The notes under the pieces: model-generated
What the model was told of the DNA's origin: nothing
Database searches by the model: none
Seen by the model: the letters and a program-made list of their open reading frames with translations, nothing else
In this document: piece by piece, positions 20,347-24,096 of the stretch
Position numbering within the stretch: position 1 is the first letter of the stretch
Layout: every line of letters starts with the position of its first letter
Made by a program: the position numbers and the translations under genes
DNA from: a virus
Virus record (IMG/VR): IMGVR_UViG_3300010413_000629
Span: 1 to 24,096 of that record
Length of the DNA stretch: 24,096 nt
Reading direction: 5' to 3' (one strand)

Positions 20347-23154
20347 TTATGGAGGAGTATAGCTTCCACTAGCAACAACCCACTCTCCACCAAGCCTTCC
20401 CCAAATTCGAGTATCAGTTCCTCCTGGAGTAGTGTTCAAATAGGGTGCTTCCGGGAAGCTAATGTAGAATGTCCAAAGTTGAGTCGTTTGATTACATACT
20501 AGTTCCACCTTTCTAGTAAGCCTAGAGTTATCAGGCGGAGAAGGAATGATAGTATCCGCCTCGCTAGCGGGAGCTTTAACTGTGAAGAGATAGGTCAAAT
20601 CATCCGTAACAGTTGTGGTGAAATGACCATAGAAATGAATATCTCCAGCACGGGTATTGTTAGGTTTAATCTGTGTGAGAATAAAGGTAAACACTCTCTG
20701 AGGAATAGCATAGAGACCATTAGCACTGTATTGGTCAGATGCCCAAGTTGCTGGCGGAATTCTAGGGAGCACTAAATGCAGACTTCCATCAATACCGTGA
20801 TAAACAGTCCAGTAGTATGATCTATCCTCATCGCCAAACTTGGTAGGATCTGAAGTAGATTGATCTCCAAATACACACTGATATACGCCTTCTGCGGTGT
20901 GCCAAGTTACATCTGACCAACTAGAGATTGGTCTTCCATTTGCAGAGTCAAGATAGCCTGCACGATTGAGATAGATGTGTTTCTCCAAAGGAGCATAAGT
21001 GCCCTCTCTCAGTGCTGCTACGATTCCTCCTGGAAGAAAAGCGTAAGCTCTAACTGGAGTTCCATCGGCTTTATAGTTGCTAAGTACATCGAACTCCTGA
21101 GGATTACTCATTACGGTATTCGCATTCGACCATTGAATGCAGCCATAATCAGCATATCCTTCTATCGCGTCATCTTCCAGAACTATGTCATTACGTTTAG
21201 GTAAGTCAAAGATATTAGCATTTAGCTTAATCCCTCTTACCATAACCGTATTAGCTATGTAACTGTCTATATAAATAGTGAATCCAGTTGCTTGAAAATT
21301 TCCAGCGCTACCAGCTTGAATAGCGCCTTTGAACTGGTTATTAGTGATCTGGATATTGAAAAATATAGTTGGAAAGTCAGACTGGCCAGGCCTATTCGCC
21401 ACAGTATAGAGACGAATTGCATTCATGTCCTCTACTGTGTCTTCGGCATAGTCCAGATACTTCTGGCTTAACTTTAACTCTGCAGTGTTGCTAGAGATAA
21501 GGGCATTTCTGAAACTTCCATATCTTCCACCAGTTGGTGGCGTAATGTTAGCAGCAGCATTACTCCAAGTAAGGAACGACCTAACATTCTTACAGGTATT
21601 ACCAGTTATTACAACCCTGTCTAAACCTTTGTTATCCGCATAAATGAAGTTACCGTCAAAGTTAGATGCAGCGTTATTTACTATACGCACATCTGTGCAT
21701 CCGACTGCTGTAATCCCTTGCATCCAACTGCGATTAGTATCTGTCCAGACTAGATTTCTAATATGATTTCCTAGAATTAGTACATCATTGTATCCATTTA
21801 CTGTAATGCAGGAAATCTCAGGCTGGTGATCGTTTCTTAAAGATCCTTCAGTATCATTACCTGCTTCATAGAACTCACAGTTAAGAACCTTGACTGAGTT
21901 CAGATTGTCTTTGTAAGGATCACTAGGAACAATAGTTAGCTCCTCTCTATCTACAATTAGAATAAAGCATTCTTTAGCTATCGAGACTTCTTTGCAGGAG
22001 TTAAATCGCCTTGCTGAAACTCCATCTATTAGAACATCCGGACAAGCATATAGTCTAACTCCAGCAGAAGTAACTGCAATATCAGTATCAGTCTTCCAGT
22101 TTCCAAATACGTTATCCAGTTGAAAATCTCTTATAATAGCTCCAGAGCAACCCTTAAAGAAGAACATTGCTGTGTTGTTGACATCGAGAGATGGAGATAT
22201 TGTAGAATCAGCTAGACATCTTACAATAGAAGCATCCTTTCCTAATCCAGTAAGCTTCAATGCTGGACAGTTTTCTCGAAATACTGCCGTAACAAAAACA
22301 TAAGAATTATTGTTAGTTCTAGGCTTAACTCCATAAGCACCCACTTGTAGCTCACAGCTACCATATGCTTCCAAGCAGGACTGAATAGGAGTAGAGTTAT
22401 CTGTTCCAGATGTTCCATCAGCATTACAGTCTGGAACTCCACCGAACCATTCGCATCTAGGAGATCCGCTAGTAATACGATAGAACCTTCCTACAAAATC
22501 TTGCGGAGTGATAATAGATCCATTATCATCATCCTCAGATCCAGTAGCTTGAAAGAGAAAGAACCCACCCCCTCCATCTCTTGCAGTAGTATGACCTAGA
22601 ACACCCACTATCAATGTATCGGGAAGATCATTTCCTGCTAAGGCTCGAAGATCTGCTACAGACTCATAAGTTATACCAGACCATAGAACTCCGTCTATGT
22701 TCTGTACATTACCGCTGAAAGCGTTAGGATCTAACTTGTCAAGAGCTACAGTTCCATCGGCTAGCGCACTGCCCTGGAGAGTGTTAGGATAGATTCCGTA
22801 AGGGTACTCTGTGTTCCAGAACTCTTTCCACTGAAGAAAGTCAGGATCAGATGCCATCTCGGGGTCCCAAACATACATCCGAAGATAGTACACATCTGGA
22901 GAAGTAGCGGACCAGTGATGCCTAATCCAGATATACCTTTGTAGCTTTGTGACAGTTGCAGCATCAGGTACTCTAGGATGATCTACACCAAAGTCTGAAG
23001 TGTAGAGCGTCATTCCTCGGATAGGATCTTGAGAGTCCTGAGGATATGCAGAGTTTACATGCTGGTCTAGAAGACTTCTACTCCACTTCTGTAGAGTTAC
23101 AAAGTTTACTCCACCTTCTAGATCTTTTTCAGAGCTTACTAATGTAGAAGCCAT
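20347..23154 (-). CDS. Tail spike / fibre with pectate-lyase-type beta-helix
   Basis: A 935-residue receptor-binding protein. The N-terminal ~150 residues (particle-binding part, ending GTVALDKLDPNAF) are followed by a typical beta-helix entry domain, about residues 160-290: YESVADLRAL, DGGGGFFLFQ, DDDNGSIITP, GRFYRI, EWFGG, and GTDNSTPIQSCL ('DdT.aiQ'). Residues about 300-640 are beta-helix rungs rich in Asn ladders (NHIRNLVW, VRIVNNAASNF, VVITGNTCKNV). The last ~230 residues are a beta-rich C-terminal domain (trimerisation or glycan binding). Likely a surface-polysaccharide depolymerase or adhesin; catalytic residues cannot be assigned. TAA of the gene upstream is one base before its ATG. 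Confidence 0.85.
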   Translation of the reverse strand: MASTLVSSEKDLEGGVNFVTLQKWSRSLLDQHVNSAYPQDSQDPIRGMTLYTSDFGVDHPRVPDAATVTKLQRYIWIRHHWSATSPDVYYLRMYVWDPEMASDPDFLQWKEFWNTEYPYGIYPNTLQGSALADGTVALDKLDPNAFSGNVQNIDGVLWSGITYESVADLRALAGNDLPDTLIVGVLGHTTARDGGGGFFLFQATGSEDDDNGSIITPQDFVGRFYRITSGSPRCEWFGGVPDCNADGTSGTDNSTPIQSCLEAYGSCELQVGAYGVKPRTNNNSYVFVTAVFRENCPALKLTGLGKDASIVRCLADSTISPSLDVNNTAMFFFKGCSGAIIRDFQLDNVFGNWKTDTDIAVTSAGVRLYACPDVLIDGVSARRFNSCKEVSIAKECFILIVDREELTIVPSDPYKDNLNSVKVLNCEFYEAGNDTEGSLRNDHQPEISCITVNGYNDVLILGNHIRNLVWTDTNRSWMQGITAVGCTDVRIVNNAASNFDGNFIYADNKGLDRVVITGNTCKNVRSFLTWSNAAANITPPTGGRYGSFRNALISSNTAELKLSQKYLDYAEDTVEDMNAIRLYTVANRPGQSDFPTIFFNIQITNNQFKGAIQAGSAGNFQATGFTIYIDSYIANTVMVRGIKLNANIFDLPKRNDIVLEDDAIEGYADYGCIQWSNANTVMSNPQEFDVLSNYKADGTPVRAYAFLPGGIVAALREGTYAPLEKHIYLNRAGYLDSANGRPISSWSDVTWHTAEGVYQCVFGDQSTSDPTKFGDEDRSYYWTVYHGIDGSLHLVLPRIPPATWASDQYSANGLYAIPQRVFTFILTQIKPNNTRAGDIHFYGHFTTTVTDDLTYLFTVKAPASEADTIIPSPPDNSRLTRKVELVCNQTTQLWTFYISFPEAPYLNTTPGGTDTRIWGRLGGEWVVASGSYTPP

Positions 23155-23155
23155 A

Positions 23156-23749
23156 TTAGTTTCCAGTTCCAGTTTCCTCAGGTATAGGTATCATTCCAGT
23201 CTCTGGAAGATCAGTTTCAGCTTCTGGTACAGATTCTGTGCCAGTAGCTAAACAAGATGCTGCGGTATAAATATCAGATTGTTCACAGCTTAATAGACTC
23301 ATTTCAAATTCGTAGGTATCCTCGGGGAAGTTTACTCCTTGGTCTTTACTGGTCCAGAACTCTAGAGTAAAGTTGGAGTATATTACTTGATCGGAGTAAG
23401 TAGGATACCAAATATTGTGCTGACCAGATTCAGATAGAATGTATCTCTTTAGTTCATGAATCTGTAGCAACTCATCTTCTTCATTCGGAGTAAGATTCTT
23501 CCAATATCTAACGCAGATTACTCCGTCGCCTGCAATGGTAGGGACCTTTGTGAATACAAATGAGAACGAAGTAGAGAAATGGCAAACACATCGAACTTCA
23601 GCGTAGTCATCAAAAGGTGTACCAGAGCAGGCAACAGAGAATTGTAGTTTACTGAAGAAGGGTCCACAGACCGACGACTGAGCAGATTGGTACGGTACGT
23701 CACAAGACGTAAGCAGTACTGCCGGTCTGCAGGCCCATTCAGAACTCAT
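23156..23749 (-). CDS. Cys-rich hypothetical virion-region protein, 197 aa
   Basis: A protein with nine Cys, most in the first 80 residues (C7, C16, C28, C40, C54, C56, C79), a beta-rich middle (SFSFVFTKVPTIAGDGVICVRYW, residues 60-82 in outline) and an acidic, Pro/Glu-rich tail (ESVPEAETDLPETGMIPIPEE). No signal peptide or membrane segment. I do not recognise a family. It lies immediately upstream of the tail spike in the same transcript, so a spike-associated or baseplate-like part is possible. The many cysteines are unusual for a cytoplasmically assembled phage protein and could bind metal. Confidence 0.65.
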   Translation of the reverse strand: MSSEWACRPAVLLTSCDVPYQSAQSSVCGPFFSKLQFSVACSGTPFDDYAEVRCVCHFSTSFSFVFTKVPTIAGDGVICVRYWKNLTPNEEDELLQIHELKRYILSESGQHNIWYPTYSDQVIYSNFTLEFWTSKDQGVNFPEDTYEFEMSLLSCEQSDIYTAASCLATGTESVPEAETDLPETGMIPIPEETGTGN

Positions 23750-23751
23750 AA

Positions 23752-23781
23752 CTAACAGCCCTTACCTTTTTTCTTCTTCAT
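23752..23781 (-). CDS. Micro-ORF MKKKKGKGC (9 aa) between virion genes
   Basis: On the - strand, the stop TAA of the rightmost gene (23783-23781) overlaps an ATG (23781-23779) as TAATG. The frame reads MKKKKGKGC and stops at TAG (23754-23752), three bases before the ATG of the Cys-rich gene (23749). It fills the whole intergenic space, using the same overlap style as neighbouring real genes. It is too short to prove. The A/G-rich codons also contain the Shine-Dalgarno-like bases (AAAGGTAAGGG) for the next gene, so it may simply be the leader that couples translation. Confidence 0.4.
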   Translation of the reverse strand: MKKKKGKGC

Positions 23782-24096
23782 TACGGCAGCTTCATTGGCT
23801 CGACCACAGGCACGTAAGGATTGGAGTGACTGAGATCGAGCGGGTTATCAGTGGCAACAAAATTGTCCACGTAAGTCTTCGACTTGGCAATGGCGTCTTT
23901 CAGATCAGCTAAGTCGGCTGGAGTCAAACCATCGTTAAGTCGATTAGACTGCGAGATCCGCATATTAACATTTGCACCCATCAACTGAAGCACTGCGTTT
24001 TCAATGGCTGTATTTTCAGTCGGAATAACAGCCTCTGCAATATTAGTTAGCGGCATTTCAGCCCAATAGTGAAAGTCACTAATTGATGCAGAAGCA
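23781..24096 (-). CDS. C-terminal part of an unknown virion-region protein (5' end outside window)
   Basis: The frame is open to the right edge: upstream of the ATG at 24056 it continues as ASASISDFHYWAE without a stop. No good Shine-Dalgarno precedes ATG 24056 (GGGCTGAA), so I treat the gene as truncated by the window. A 91-residue protein from 24056 is the alternative. The visible part is helical (NAVLQLMGANVNMRISQSNRL, LADLKDAIAKSKTYVDNFV) and ends DLSHSNPYVPVVEPMKLP. Family not recognised. Confidence 0.6.
   Translation of the reverse strand, partial: ASASISDFHYWAEMPLTNIAEAVIPTENTAIENAVLQLMGANVNMRISQSNRLNDGLTPADLADLKDAIAKSKTYVDNFVATDNPLDLSHSNPYVPVVEPMKLP

Noticed and set aside
10331-24096. 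Sigma-54 promoters for the virion module on the - strand
   Set aside because: I checked each TGCC on the + strand for a GC at the required distance and found no credible site. The promoter for this module probably lies to the right of the window.

Overview
This window is part of a tailed double-stranded DNA bacteriophage genome, most likely a podovirus. It is moderately AT-rich and densely packed, with ATGA and TAATG start/stop overlaps nearly throughout. No tRNA, rRNA, CRISPR array or insertion sequence is visible. Terminase, portal, capsid, lysis genes and a phage RNA polymerase are not in the window. The host is unknown. If the promoter reading below is right, it must carry sigma-54 (RpoN).

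Layout. Positions 1-10320 on the + strand form a regulatory, recombination and replication module: the end of an acidic protein, an HNH endonuclease, a stripped-down sigma-54 activator (bEBP-type AAA+ ATPase), several small conserved-looking phage proteins, a RecB/Cas4-like PD-(D/E)XK nuclease, a Sak4-like RecA-fold ATPase, a probable ssDNA-binding protein, a family A DNA polymerase encoded in two pieces, an ATP-dependent DNA ligase lying between the two pieces, and a DUF3987-like helicase. Positions 10331-24096 on the - strand form a virion module. Read right to left it holds the end of an unknown gene, a 9-codon micro-ORF, a Cys-rich protein, a beta-helix tail spike, a head-tail adaptor, a nozzle/stabilisation protein, a GNAT-like protein, three candidate internal virion proteins and a 1616-residue ejection-type protein with an HExxH motif. 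From adaptor to giant protein, the order resembles T7 genes 11-12-13-14-15-16. The two modules converge with only 10 bases between stop codons.

Most interesting result. The gene at 685-1488 encodes an isolated sigma-54 activator ATPase domain with Walker A/B, a GAFTSA loop, arginine fingers and sensor II, but no receiver or DNA-binding domain. On the same strand, four sites match the sigma-54 promoter consensus TGGCACG-N4-TTGCW with one mismatch each and exact -24/-12 spacing (215-230, 1494-1509, 4984-4999, 8975-8990). Three of them sit just upstream of genes (HNH/activator, the 184-aa protein, the SSB-like gene); the fourth lies inside the polymerase C-terminal gene, ahead of the helicase. 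No comparable site was found on the - strand by eye. This suggests a phage-encoded activator that redirects host sigma-54 RNA polymerase onto a phage early/middle regulon, with positive feedback on the activator itself.

Other points of note are the split polymerase with the ligase in the gap, a UDG-like N-terminal segment on its proofreading half, a probable ATT start codon, a 16-bp stem-loop after the SSB-like gene, and the micro-ORF MKKKKGKGC between virion genes. All calls are from reading the sequence; no database search was possible.
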